From VAYN01 sp963702075 (lineage in GTDB: Bacteria > Actinomycetota > Thermoleophilia > Solirubrobacterales > 70-9), in the NCBI GenBank assembly GCA_963702075.1, contig OY969703.1, forward strand, positions 1,922,001 through 1,986,000: a stretch of DNA of 64,000 nucleotides, given 5' to 3'. Under the pieces are notes generated by a model. It saw only the letters and a program-made list of their open reading frames with translations, ran no database searches and was not told where the DNA came from. Positions 1 through 7,119 of this stretch are shown here, piece after piece. Within the stretch, counting starts at the first letter, position 1, and each line of letters starts with the position of its first letter. A program made the translations under genes and the position numbers.

Positions 1-731
1 AGCAGCGCCCGCACCTCGGCGAAGTGCTCAGCGTCCTCGCCCTGCAACTGTCCGACGATCGTCGGCGCGCTCGCCATCACGCCCCGCGTCCCCTCGTCGT
101 CGGCGTCGAAGGCGCGCAGCGGGTTGAGGTCGATCCGGTCGCGGACGTCTTTGGAGAGCTCGCCCTCATGCGCGTGCAGGTGCGCCTTCAGGTCCTCCAG
201 GTAGGCGCGCCGCAAAGCGAAGGAGCCGAGGCTGCCGAGCCGCAGCTCCACCCCCGGCACACCCAGCTCTCCCAGCAGGTCGGCGAGGAGCATGATCACC
301 TCGGCGTCGGCGAGCGGCGAGTCGGTGCCGATGCACTCGGCCCCGAGCTGGTGAAACTGGCGGTAGCGGCCGGCCTGCGGGCGCTCGTGGCGGAAGAACG
401 GGCCGAGGTAATGGAGCTTGACCGGCTGCGCCAGTTTCTGCATCCCGTGCTCGAGGTAGGCGCGGCAGACCGAGGCGGTCCCCTCCGGCCGCAGGGTCAG
501 GCTGCGCCCGCCCTTGTCCTCGAAGGTGAACATCTCCTTGCGGACGATGTCGGTGGACTTGCCGACGCCGCGCTCGAAGAGGTCGGTGTCCTCGAAGACC
601 GGCGTCGCGATCGGCTCGTAGCCGGCGCGGCCGAAGACCTCGGCGGCGGCGGCTTCGAGGCGGCGCCGGGCGCGCGCGGCCTCGGGGAGAATGTCGAAGG
701 TCCCGCGCGGGGCCTGGAACTTGCTCGCCAC
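1..731 (-). CDS. hisS: Histidyl-tRNA synthetase, N-terminal part (runs off left edge)
   Basis: Class II synthetase that charges tRNA-His in the cytosol. The 243 visible residues start MASKFQAPRGTFDILPE, the usual HisRS opening, and include the TPVFEDTDLF region, the TLRPEGTASVCRAYLEHG motif and the motif-2 stretch FRHERPQAGRYRQFHQ. The GTG start lies 6 nt after the stop of the upstream MBL hydrolase, so the two are probably co-transcribed. The C-terminal catalytic and anticodon-binding parts are outside the window. Identification is secure. Confidence 0.96.
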   Translation of the reverse strand, partial: MASKFQAPRGTFDILPEAARARRRLEAAAAEVFGRAGYEPIATPVFEDTDLFERGVGKSTDIVRKEMFTFEDKGGRSLTLRPEGTASVCRAYLEHGMQKLAQPVKLHYLGPFFRHERPQAGRYRQFHQLGAECIGTDSPLADAEVIMLLADLLGELGVPGVELRLGSLGSFALRRAYLEDLKAHLHAHEGELSKDVRDRIDLNPLRAFDADDEGTRGVMASAPTIVGQLQGEDAEHFAEVRAL

Positions 732-737
732 GGTGCC

Positions 738-1382
738 CTAGCGCGCCAGCGAGCCGAGGAAGGGGTTGGTCGCCCGCTCCGCCCCGAGCGTGGTCAGTCC
801 CATGTGGCCGGGATGGACGACCGTCTCCTCCGGGTAGGCGTCCATCAGCTTGCCGATCGAGGCCAGCAGGGTCGGGCCGTCGCCGCCGGGGAGGTCGACC
901 CGGCCGACCGAGCCCTGGAAGAGCACGTCGCCGGAGAAGATCGCCGGCTCGCCCTTGACCGCGTAGGTGACGTGGCCAGGGCTGTGGCCCGGGGTAAAGA
1001 CGACCTCGATCTCCATCCCCGCCAGCTCCAGGGTCTCGCCGCCGCTGACGACCTCGTCGGCCTCGTAGCTCTCGTAGGGGCCGAAGCCCTCCCAGGGGAC
1101 GAAGGCCATGATGTCGGCCAGGATCGGCACCTCGATCTCCGGGCAGTAGACCGGCGCCCCGGTCGCCCGCGCGACGGGCGCGACCGCGCCGATGTGGTCG
1201 AAGTGGCAGTGGGTGAGCAGGATCGCATCGACCGAGGCCCCGGTCGCCTCCACGGCGGCGAGGATCCGCTCCGGCTCCTCCCCGGGGTCGATAACCAGCA
1301 GCCGGTCCCCGCCCTGCGGTCGGAACAGGAAACAGTTCTCGCCGATCTGCCCCACCGTGAGCATCTCGACGTCGAGCGCCAT
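738..1382 (-). CDS. MBL-fold metallohydrolase, glyoxalase-II-like
   Basis: A 214-aa single-domain metallo-beta-lactamase-fold hydrolase. The metal-binding signature LLTHCHFDHIGA, the later TPGHSPGH, the SGDVLF aspartate and the final VVHPGHMG histidine are all present, giving a complete binuclear Zn/Fe site. Small YcbL/glyoxalase-II-like members typically cleave thioesters, but the substrate cannot be read from sequence. The ATG overlaps the stop of the upstream membrane-protein gene by one base (ATGA), indicating translational coupling. A longer open frame continues upstream but has no homology-like sequence there. Confidence 0.9.
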   Translation of the reverse strand: MALDVEMLTVGQIGENCFLFRPQGGDRLLVIDPGEEPERILAAVEATGASVDAILLTHCHFDHIGAVAPVARATGAPVYCPEIEVPILADIMAFVPWEGFGPYESYEADEVVSGGETLELAGMEIEVVFTPGHSPGHVTYAVKGEPAIFSGDVLFQGSVGRVDLPGGDGPTLLASIGKLMDAYPEETVVHPGHMGLTTLGAERATNPFLGSLAR

Positions 1383-1741
1383 CACTCGCTCCGGGCGCGA
1401 ATGCGGGCGCGCTCGCGGCGGCGCCACAAGGCCGACTCGATGTAGTAGCTGCCGACGCCGTACATCGCGAGCATGAAGACGCCGAGGATCAGCGCCGGGC
1501 CGAGGGCGTTGCCGAAGATCGTCAGCAGGACGACGAAGATCGCCGCCATGAAGGCGCCGCGAATCAACGAGCTGCGCCAGGTCGGCGGCAGGTCCTCTTT
1601 GCGCGTCGGCTGGCGTTTGGCGCGGGCCTGCGCCTTCGCCTCCTCGCGGGAACGCGGGCGGCTGCGGCGCGCCTTCGTGTCGATCCGCCCGCCCTGGGTG
1701 CCGCGGCGCTTGCGTTGTCGCTTTTTCCTCGTCTGAGCCAT
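1382..1741 (-). CDS. Small basic membrane protein
   Basis: A 119-aa protein with an extremely basic N-terminal third (MAQTRKKRQRKRRGTQGG onward, rich in Arg/Lys). Two hydrophobic stretches follow at about residues 60-95 (AFMAAIFVVLLTIFGNALG and PALILGVFMLAMYGVGSYY), then a basic C-terminus (WRRRERARIRARSE). By composition it is a two-pass inner-membrane protein with both ends in the cytoplasm. No family was recognised. It is coupled to the MBL hydrolase downstream. A long palindrome lies 5 nt before its ATG and no Shine-Dalgarno sequence is visible. Confidence 0.75.
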   Translation of the reverse strand: MAQTRKKRQRKRRGTQGGRIDTKARRSRPRSREEAKAQARAKRQPTRKEDLPPTWRSSLIRGAFMAAIFVVLLTIFGNALGPALILGVFMLAMYGVGSYYIESALWRRRERARIRARSE

Positions 1742-1746
1742 GAGAG

Positions 1747-1799
1747 TCGAACTGCATCAACTTTTCCACCTGCTGGATAGAAAAAGTGATGCAGTTCGA
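1747..1799. repeat. Intergenic inverted repeat, 18-19 bp arms
   Basis: The arm TCGAACTGCATCAACTTTT (1747-1765) pairs with AAAAGTGATGCAGTTCGA (1782-1799) with one bulged base and a 16-nt loop. It fills the gap between the formimidoyltransferase stop and the ATG at 1741. It lacks a U-run after the stem on the minus strand, so a regulatory or insertion origin is as likely as a terminator. Confidence 0.8.
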
Positions 1800-1802
1800 A
1801 AT

Positions 1803-2693
1803 CTAGTCGGTCAGCTCGGCTAGGCGCGCCTCGATCGTGTGGCGCTGCGGGTCGAAGCCGCGCATCGGCACGTCCGCGGGGTACTCGCGGAGGGATGCCT
1901 GCGGGATCAGGCCGACCAGCTCTGCCTCGATCGGCCGGGCGCCTAGCGGAGCCGACAGCCCTCGCACCCGCTCGACCACTTGACCGAGCGGGACCGCCAG
2001 CGGGTCGTGGACGCTGGTCGAGACCTGGGCGCGGCCGCTGGAGAGCAGAAGCCCGATCGCCCGCACCCCCGGCAAGCCGCCGCCCGACTCGCGCAGGCCG
2101 GCAGCGACCGAGCGGGCGATCTCGACGTCGCCGCTGTCGAGCTCGACGTTGAAGGCGGCCAGCGGCGGACGCGCGGTCACCAGCGTCGCGCCGGCGGTCG
2201 GGTGCGGCAGGCCAGGACCGAAGTCCGGCCGTAGCTCGCCCGACTCCATCCGTAGCCACAGCTCCGCCAGGCCGCCGTTGCGGAAGTAGGCGCGCTCGGC
2301 CCGTCCCGGATCCCGCGCCAGCTCGCCGTAGAGGAAGACGGGGACCCCGAGGCCGCCGATCTGCTCGGCGACCGCGACCGCCTCCGTCCGGGCCGCGTCG
2401 CGGTCGCCCGGGTCGAACCAGACGACCGGGCAGACGTCGAGGGCGCCGATCGCCGGGTGGACGCCACCGTAGCCGCGCATGTCGATCGTCTCGATCGCCT
2501 CCTCGGCTCCGCCCGCCAGCGCCTCGGTGAGGGGCCCGGGCGCCCCGGCGAGGGTGAATACGGTGCGGTCGTGGTCAGCGTCGGAATGGCGGTCGAGCAG
2601 CCGCGCCCCCCTGGTGAAGGCGCTCTGCAGACAGCCGAGCCGCTCCCGGTCCTCGCCCTCGGAGACGTTGGGAACGGCGAGGAGGGGCGACAT
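1803..2693 (-). CDS. ftcD: Glutamate formimidoyltransferase
   Basis: A 296-aa single-domain formiminotransferase (N- plus C-subdomain, no cyclodeaminase). It transfers the formimino group of N-formimino-glutamate to tetrahydrofolate in histidine catabolism. The start MSPLLAVPNVSEGEDRE matches the family's opening (PNVSEGR type). HSDADHDRTVFTLAG carries the catalytic-loop histidine region, and MRGYGGVHPAIGALDVCP and NVELDSGDVEIARSVA are typical. It lies 14 nt downstream of the M29 peptidase gene with GGGGAC just before its ATG. No other hut genes are present in the window, so its pathway partner is unknown. Confidence 0.88.
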   Translation of the reverse strand: MSPLLAVPNVSEGEDRERLGCLQSAFTRGARLLDRHSDADHDRTVFTLAGAPGPLTEALAGGAEEAIETIDMRGYGGVHPAIGALDVCPVVWFDPGDRDAARTEAVAVAEQIGGLGVPVFLYGELARDPGRAERAYFRNGGLAELWLRMESGELRPDFGPGLPHPTAGATLVTARPPLAAFNVELDSGDVEIARSVAAGLRESGGGLPGVRAIGLLLSSGRAQVSTSVHDPLAVPLGQVVERVRGLSAPLGARPIEAELVGLIPQASLREYPADVPMRGFDPQRHTIEARLAELTD

Positions 2694-2707
2694 CGTCCCC
2701 GGTCCCC

Positions 2708-3661
2708 TCAGACGAGGAGCTCGCCGCCGCTGACGACCGTCTCGCCGTCGATCTCGATCGTCGGCTCCAGCACCACGCAGTCGAGGTGGACCGGGACCTG
2801 GACGGTGCCGCCGATCGCGGCCGACGCGCCGAAGGCGACGTGGCAGGTGCCGAGGATCTTCTCGTCCTCGAGGATGTTGCCGCAGAGCTCGGCCTCTTCG
2901 TTGGTCCCGATTCCGAGCTCGGCGACGCTCGTCGCCTCCTCGCCATGAGCGGCGAGCAGCTCCAGCAGGCGGCTGCCGTCCGGGCCGGTGGCCTCGACCA
3001 GGTGCCCTTCGCGGACGGTCAGGGCGGTGGGCGTGTCGAGCAGGCCGACTCCGGCGATTGAGCCGTCGACGACGAGCACGCCCTCGGTGGTCTCGATGAC
3101 CGGGGCGATGAAGCCCTCGCCGCATGGCAGATTGCCGAAGGCGCTGCGGCTGCCGAGTTCGCCGGCGTCGACGATCCCCTGCCGCCCCTCGAGGCCGATC
3201 CGCAGGTCGCTGCCGTGGGCGCAGGTGATCCGCGCCTCCGAGGCACGGTTGAGGGCGGTGACGAGGGCCCAGCCGCGGCGCCGGACCTCCTCCAAGTCGC
3301 TGGTCATCAGCCGTCCCAGCATCTCCTCGGTGACGCCAGGAAGGCTGCCGACGCGGACGCCGGCCTCGCTCGCGACCTTGCGGGCGTCGGTGTGGGAGAT
3401 CGACTGGACGGTCGGCGCCAGGACGACGTCGGCCGCGGCCATCGCCGCCGCCACCGCACGGGGTGGCTCAGCGGCAGCGGAGTCGCGCTCGGAGATCACC
3501 GCCAGCGTCGCGTCGGCGCCTTCGCCCTGCGCCTCGATCCGCATCAGCGCCCCGATCTCTTCGGTCACCTGGTTGCAGATCACCAGCACGTCCTCGCCCG
3601 GCTGGATCCCCATGCACTGCCGAATGACCGTCTTTACCGCTCTATCGAGGTCCGCAGGCAC
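2708..3661 (-). CDS. M29-family aminopeptidase-like protein
   Basis: A 317-aa protein resembling the M29 (thermophilic aminopeptidase AmpS/PepS) metallopeptidases and the related NicX-type enzymes. Visible markers are GEDVLVICNQVTEEIG near residue 22, the C-terminal ELGIGTNEEAELCGNILEDEK region, ILGTCHVAFG, and HLDCVV, which provide the expected Glu/His metal ligands. It is shorter than typical M29 enzymes (about 370-410 aa), so substrate and activity are uncertain. The GTG start is supported by TAGGCT exactly 6 nt upstream (leaderless). It is the first gene of the run toward hisS. Confidence 0.72.
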   Translation of the reverse strand: MPADLDRAVKTVIRQCMGIQPGEDVLVICNQVTEEIGALMRIEAQGEGADATLAVISERDSAAAEPPRAVAAAMAAADVVLAPTVQSISHTDARKVASEAGVRVGSLPGVTEEMLGRLMTSDLEEVRRRGWALVTALNRASEARITCAHGSDLRIGLEGRQGIVDAGELGSRSAFGNLPCGEGFIAPVIETTEGVLVVDGSIAGVGLLDTPTALTVREGHLVEATGPDGSRLLELLAAHGEEATSVAELGIGTNEEAELCGNILEDEKILGTCHVAFGASAAIGGTVQVPVHLDCVVLEPTIEIDGETVVSGGELLV

Positions 3662-3673
3662 GAGCCCAGCCTA
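3662..3673 (-). promoter_or_regulatory. Leaderless promoter -10 box for the M29 gene
   Basis: On the minus strand TAGGCT is followed by GGGCTC and then the GTG start, the TANNNT-N6-start pattern of actinobacterial leaderless transcripts. Confidence 0.6.
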
Positions 3674-3719
3674 CTCACGATGCGCCATTGCTGCAGCGAT
3701 TCCCCTGCAATCGACGCTC

Positions 3720-3953
3720 TCAGAGCGGAGCCCCTCGGTCGTCGTCATGCCGATGCCGAATCGACCAGACCAGGAACCACACCATCCCAACCAGCACCAC
3801 CCCGAACGCAATAAACGGCGCCCACCAATCTTCCGGCCGCACGACAGCAAGCGAAATCACCGCAAACGCATCGGCCACCACCATGAACGCCACCAGCACC
3901 GGCCGAATCGCCGACCAACCCGTCTCAGGAGCTCTACCAGGCTGCTGTGCCAT
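3720..3953 (-). CDS. Small two-pass membrane protein
   Basis: A 77-aa protein starting MAQQPGRAPETG, with hydrophobic segments VLVAFMVVADAFAVISLAVV and APFIAFGVVLVGMVWFLVW and a charged His/Asp-rich tail (RHRHDDDRGAPL). It looks like a two-helix membrane protein of unknown function. An in-frame start 12 nt upstream (3965) is also possible. It sits alone between the M29 gene (opposite direction of read-out, separate promoter) and tRNA-Met. Its lower GC and isolated position make it less certain than its neighbours. Confidence 0.55.
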   Translation of the reverse strand: MAQQPGRAPETGWSAIRPVLVAFMVVADAFAVISLAVVRPEDWWAPFIAFGVVLVGMVWFLVWSIRHRHDDDRGAPL

Positions 3954-3972
3954 CGCTACCATCATCCCCCCC

Positions 3973-4046
3973 GCCGGAGTAGCTCAGCTGGTTAGAGCAG
4001 CGGAATCATAATCCGCGTGTCGGGGGTTCGAGTCCCTCCTCCGGCA
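3973..4046 (+). tRNA. tRNA-Met(CAT)
   Basis: Full cloverleaf: acceptor GCCGGAG pairs with CTCCGGC, the D-arm is GCTCAGCTGGTTAGAGC, and the anticodon stem GCGGA/TCCGC encloses loop ATCATAA with anticodon CAT. The T-arm contains GGTTCGAGTCC. The CCA end is not encoded and the discriminator base is A. The anticodon alone cannot exclude tRNA-Ile2 (lysidine-modified), but acceptor and arms look like elongator Met. Its 3' part is the integration target of the adjoining mobile element. Confidence 0.95.
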
Positions 4047-5284
4047 TCGCCTTCTCCCTGCAAATCGCCACTTTCGGGCTCTTGGGGATTGTCGTCAGAA
4101 CCCGAGCGTGCACCCGGCGTGCACCCAACTTCGTTTTTCGTGTCGTTTTCGAGCAGTCGAGAGAGCTTGTCGGCGGCGTCGTTTTGGGGCACATGATGGA
4201 CGTAGATCATCGTCGTCTGGATGTCCGCGTGGCCCATGTACGCCTTCACATCGGTCAGCGGGAACGCCTGCACCGCGAGGGTGCCGAAGGTGTGGCGCAG
4301 GTCGTGGAAGCGGACGTGCGGGAGTTCGGCCCCCTTGAGGGCGGCGTAGTAGCGACGACGCATCGCGGACTCCTCAAATTGCTCCCCGACCGCGTTGACG
4401 AAGACGAGATCGTCTTCTCCCGTGAAGCGCTCCCGGCGGCTCAGTTGATCGAGGGCCCGCGCCGCCTGATCGACCAGCGGAACGCTCCGCACCTTGCCCG
4501 ACTTCGGCGGCCCCTCATCACCTCGGGTAAAGGAGCGCCGTACGTGGACGAGCCGCCGCAGCCAGTCCACGTCACTCCAGCGCAGCGCCCGCAACTCTCC
4601 GAGCCGCAAGCCGGTGTAGGCGGCGACCTCAAACAGCGCCCCGTCCTGGGCGTTGACCGCGTTCGCGGCGAGCAACTTGACCTCAGAGGAGGACAGCGCC
4701 GAGAAATCGCCCGAAGGCTTGTGAGGCTGGCGCTCCACCCCCTCCACGGGATTGGCCGGCAACCCGTGGGTCTTCTGGGCTCGTTTGAAGATCGCGTGGA
4801 GTTGGGCAAGGCGCTTGTTGATCGTGCGGGGCGCGAGCACGTCTTCCTTGACCATGCGCACCCGGTATCTGTCGATGCGCTCGCTGGTGATCTCCTCCGC
4901 TGGCGTGTCCTCGCCGAACTCCGGGATCAGCACGCGCTCCAACTCACGCCGGTAGTCCTGCACCGTCGAACGCCGTCGCTTGCGGTCGTTTTCGATGTAG
5001 TCCAGGTGCTCGCGCCCGATCCGCCCGAAGCTGACGCCGAGTCCCGCCGGGATCTCAACCGGCACCCCCTCGTCCTGGCCATTTAGCATCGCCTCCAAGC
5101 GAGCCTCTGCCTGGGCTCTCGTCAGATACCCGGCGGGTGGCCGACTGCGCTTGGCCCACACAGGCCCAAGCCTTCGCTGCAAGCGACGACCGTCGGGCAT
5201 CCGCAACAGCGCGTAAAAGACCGGCCCGTCGCGGCGCTCAATTTCCCGGACGAAGCCGGTCGCCTTGGGGCTCTTGTCGCTCAT
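3992..5284 (-). CDS. int: Tyrosine recombinase / site-specific integrase
   Basis: A 430-aa integrase with an N-terminal arm-type domain, a SAM-like core-binding domain (about residues 85-180) and a catalytic domain. The active-site residues are visible: Arg in TGLRLGELRAL, Lys in the PPKSGKVRSVPL strand, HxxR in FHDLRHTFGT, His in YMGHADIQTTM and the nucleophile Tyr in MIYVHH. It catalyses integration and excision at tRNA-Met. Its last codons lie inside the tRNA, where antisense tRNA sequence encodes GGGTRTPDTRIM followed by IPLL and a stop. In the excised circle the same frame would continue into sequence now beside attR (11985-12117), giving a different tail. ATG start; the xis-like gene is 3 nt upstream. 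Confidence 0.93.
   Translation of the reverse strand: MSDKSPKATGFVREIERRDGPVFYALLRMPDGRRLQRRLGPVWAKRSRPPAGYLTRAQAEARLEAMLNGQDEGVPVEIPAGLGVSFGRIGREHLDYIENDRKRRRSTVQDYRRELERVLIPEFGEDTPAEEITSERIDRYRVRMVKEDVLAPRTINKRLAQLHAIFKRAQKTHGLPANPVEGVERQPHKPSGDFSALSSSEVKLLAANAVNAQDGALFEVAAYTGLRLGELRALRWSDVDWLRRLVHVRRSFTRGDEGPPKSGKVRSVPLVDQAARALDQLSRRERFTGEDDLVFVNAVGEQFEESAMRRRYYAALKGAELPHVRFHDLRHTFGTLAVQAFPLTDVKAYMGHADIQTTMIYVHHVPQNDAADKLSRLLENDTKNEVGCTPGARSGSDDNPQEPESGDLQGEGDAGGGTRTPDTRIMIPLL
4005..4050. repeat. attL core (46-bp direct repeat, copy 1)
   Basis: The sequence from the anticodon loop (ATCATAATCCGCG) through the tRNA 3' end and GCATCGC is identical to 12118-12163. Because the repeat carries the whole tRNA 3' half, integration keeps the tRNA intact. 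Confidence 0.93.
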
Positions 5285-5287
5285 GAC

Positions 5288-5479
5288 TCAGCCCACCGAC
5301 TCGACGGCTTGACCTCTTTGGCCGTCGATCCAGCGGTCCACGTCACGGTCATCGAAGCGACGGTAGCGCCCGCATCGAACGGAAGGCAAATGCCCTTCCC
5401 GCGCCGCCCGGTAAACCCATGTCTTTGGGACTCGCAGCCGCTCCGCTACTTCCTCGGCGGTGCGCAGCGTTTCGCTCAT
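5288..5479 (-). CDS. Excisionase-type helix-turn-helix protein
   Basis: A 63-aa MerR-like/excisionase-family DNA-binding domain starting MSETLRTAEEVAERLRV, with the hallmark VPKTWVYRAAREGHLPSVRCGRYRRFDDRD (split here as VPKTWVYRAAREGHLP and SVRCGRYRRFDDRD). Such proteins act as recombination directionality factors or small repressors. It is 3 nt upstream of the integrase and in the same direction, the classic xis-int arrangement. An in-frame extension to 5590 is open but lacks family-like sequence, so the short start is preferred. No clear Shine-Dalgarno precedes either start. Confidence 0.78.
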   Translation of the reverse strand: MSETLRTAEEVAERLRVPKTWVYRAAREGHLPSVRCGRYRRFDDRDVDRWIDGQRGQAVESVG

Positions 5480-5720
5480 GCCGACAAGACGCGCTCCGAC
5501 CCCGCTTCGGCCCGCCTGCGCTTGCCTCTTCTGATCGGTTGACAGGTACATATCTGGCTCCATTCCCTCGCTGGAAATCACCATCGCCAAACTGCGTCGG
5601 ACGGCGATCCCGGAACCTGAGCCCAGCGAGGGCCGCCAGGAGCCCCGGCGCAGCCGGGGCTTGCAGGGATCGACGCCGGCGCAACAATTTGGCGTGGGAA
5701 TTTCCAGCGGAGCAACTGCG

Positions 5721-6020
5721 CTAATCCTCGGCCGCCGTTGTCAAGGGCGGGAACTCAAAGCGGCCGGTGTCGATCCTGGGCGGCTTCCAGCCGATCCCTT
5801 CAAGTAGCTCATTGGGATCGACTTCCAGGGACACACAGAGCTTCACCAAGGTGTCGGCGCGAGGGATGCGCAGACCCCGCTCAAGCTGGCTGATCTCGGT
5901 GCGGTGAATCGCAGCGAGGTCAGCGAGCAGGTCCTGGCTGAGGTCGGCAGCCTTGCGGTAGCGGAGGAGGTTCTCGGCAAAGCGCCGGGAGAACTCCCCG
6001 TCGTCAAGTGGGCGGCCCAT
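5721..6020 (-). CDS. XRE-family HTH regulator
   Basis: A 99-aa protein consisting of a lambda-repressor-type HTH (RRFAENLLRYRKAADLSQ, then DLLADLAAIHRTEISQLERG) and a short tail GWKPPRIDTGRFEFPP. The IHRTEIS recognition helix and LERGLRIPRADTLVKL are shared with the neighbouring regulator and with the gene at 23710. The start codon overlaps the stop of the upstream XRE gene by one base. It is the last gene of a three-gene overlapping regulator set and probably controls the element's own genes. Confidence 0.85.
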   Translation of the reverse strand: MGRPLDDGEFSRRFAENLLRYRKAADLSQDLLADLAAIHRTEISQLERGLRIPRADTLVKLCVSLEVDPNELLEGIGWKPPRIDTGRFEFPPLTTAAED

Positions 6021-6322
6021 CAGTCAACCCGTCCCCGCCGCTGGCGCGGCTCACCCGAAGGAGCGGAGAAGCCGCCGACGATGTTGGACCCTGCCGTCCA
6101 GGCGAGGCCGTTGAACAACAGGCCAGCGTCGATTTCGAGCGCCCCGGCGAGTTTGACCACGGTGTCGATGCGGGCGAGGCGCAACCCGCGCTCCAGCATC
6201 CCAATCTCGGTCCGATGCAGCGAGGCACGGAAGGCGACCTCTTCCTGAGAGAGCCTGGCCCGGCGGCGCTGAATCACGAGGTTCTCGCCGAAGTGATCGG
6301 CGACTACGCGAGCGTCGTGCAT
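6020..6322 (-). CDS. XRE-family HTH regulator
   Basis: A 100-aa HTH_XRE protein: ENLVIQRRRARLSQEEVAFR, then ASLHRTEIGMLERGLRLARI and DTVVKLAGALEIDAGLLFNG, with a basic C-terminus (GEPRQRRGRVD). It is paralogous to the gene immediately downstream. One-base ATGA overlaps at both ends (6322 and 6020) indicate translational coupling with its neighbours. Two tandem related repressors suggest antagonistic regulation, as in phage-like switches; this is an inference from arrangement only. Confidence 0.85.
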   Translation of the reverse strand: MHDARVVADHFGENLVIQRRRARLSQEEVAFRASLHRTEIGMLERGLRLARIDTVVKLAGALEIDAGLLFNGLAWTAGSNIVGGFSAPSGEPRQRRGRVD

Positions 6323-6606
6323 CAGCCGACCTCCAGGCCGGCGAAGTAGCGGGCGGCTCGGGTCGGCAGAACCAGGCCGTCGCCGATGTAGAGCAGCCCG
6401 GCACCGACGAGGTTGTGAATCGCCCGATCCACGGCATCGGTGGCGGGGAAGTCACCAGGGCCACGGTTCATGGCAAGCGATAGCTCCGGGACCGTCAAGA
6501 GGGCCGGATGCTCTTCAAGGATCAGACCGAGAACGCCGCCCTCCGTCTTCGCGTCTTCGTCTGCTGGGGGCGAGAAATCCTCGCCCGAACTATCTTGATG
6601 GTGCAT
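6322..6606 (-). CDS. Small winged-helix-like protein
   Basis: A 94-aa acidic protein, first gene of the regulator trio. Residues 25-90 (LGLILEEHPALLTVPELSLA, then AVDRAIHNLVGAGLLYIGDG and LVLPTRAARYFAGL) look like a winged-helix fold (helix, recognition helix, beta wing), but no named family was recognised. Its ATG is preceded by AGGAGG at 11 nt. The 80-100 bp upstream hold a 12-4-12 perfect palindrome, a likely operator for this set. Confidence 0.7.
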   Translation of the reverse strand: MHHQDSSGEDFSPPADEDAKTEGGVLGLILEEHPALLTVPELSLAMNRGPGDFPATDAVDRAIHNLVGAGLLYIGDGLVLPTRAARYFAGLEVG

Positions 6607-6686
6607 GGGAGTTCATACCTCCTGTGCCATGCCCCCGGCTGTTTGCGCAGCGCGGGGGCGCTTTTGTTTGTGGGGGAAACGTTAGC

Positions 6687-6714
6687 AGAACTGTCTAGGT
6701 TACTAGACAGTTCT
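6687..6714. promoter_or_regulatory. Perfect palindrome, probable operator of the regulator operon
   Basis: AGAACTGTCTAG (6687-6698), spacer GTTA, CTAGACAGTTCT (6703-6714). The 12-bp perfect arms with a 4-bp spacer lie between the 69-aa HTH gene and the three-gene regulator set and have no adjoining T-run, so an operator is more likely than a terminator. Confidence 0.6.
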
Positions 6715-6721
6715 CAAGCGG

Positions 6722-6931
6722 CTATTTGCGCTTGAGGATCTGATCGACGCGACTGCGGTGCAGGCCAGCGGCCTGCCCAATCTCCGCCAGCGAGAGGCCA
6801 GCCGCCTTTGCGGACTCAAAGCTCGCTCGCCGCTCCTCTCCCGCTTGATCGAGCTTGCCCTTGGCTCGCTCGTACATCGCTTGGGCGCGCTTCGCATCAT
6901 CGCGAGCCTTCTGCTTGGGGTCAGTGGGCAT
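6722..6931 (-). CDS. Small HTH protein
   Basis: A 69-aa protein: a charged helical N-terminus (MPTDPKQKARDDAKRAQAMY, probably coiled coil) and a C-terminal HTH, AAGLSLAEIGQAAGLHRSRV followed by DQILKRK. The HTH resembles the sigma-70 region 4 or Fis-like helix pair used by small element-borne regulators. It is transcribed toward the regulator trio, 115 bp away, with the palindromic operator between. ATG start; partners unknown. Confidence 0.7.
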   Translation of the reverse strand: MPTDPKQKARDDAKRAQAMYERAKGKLDQAGEERRASFESAKAAGLSLAEIGQAAGLHRSRVDQILKRK

Positions 6932-7119
6932 CGGGGCAGCCTAGAAGACCAAGGCAGCAGGGCAAGCGACCGGGAACCAATGCCGGACTTGGCTGGCTGG
7001 CCACCTGGCGACATGGCTTCCCGTCATGGACCACAAGGATCTTCAATGTTCGCGTGCGGTGTCGTCTGCGGGATCGTGAAGGGTATGAACGGCTCCACCG
7101 AGTACTAGGGCATCGGGAG

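Noticed and set aside
1803..3125. Longer N-terminal extension of the formimidoyltransferase frame to 3125
   Set aside because: The extension overlaps the M29 peptidase in another frame and is Arg/Gly-rich noise; the family sequence starts at 2693.
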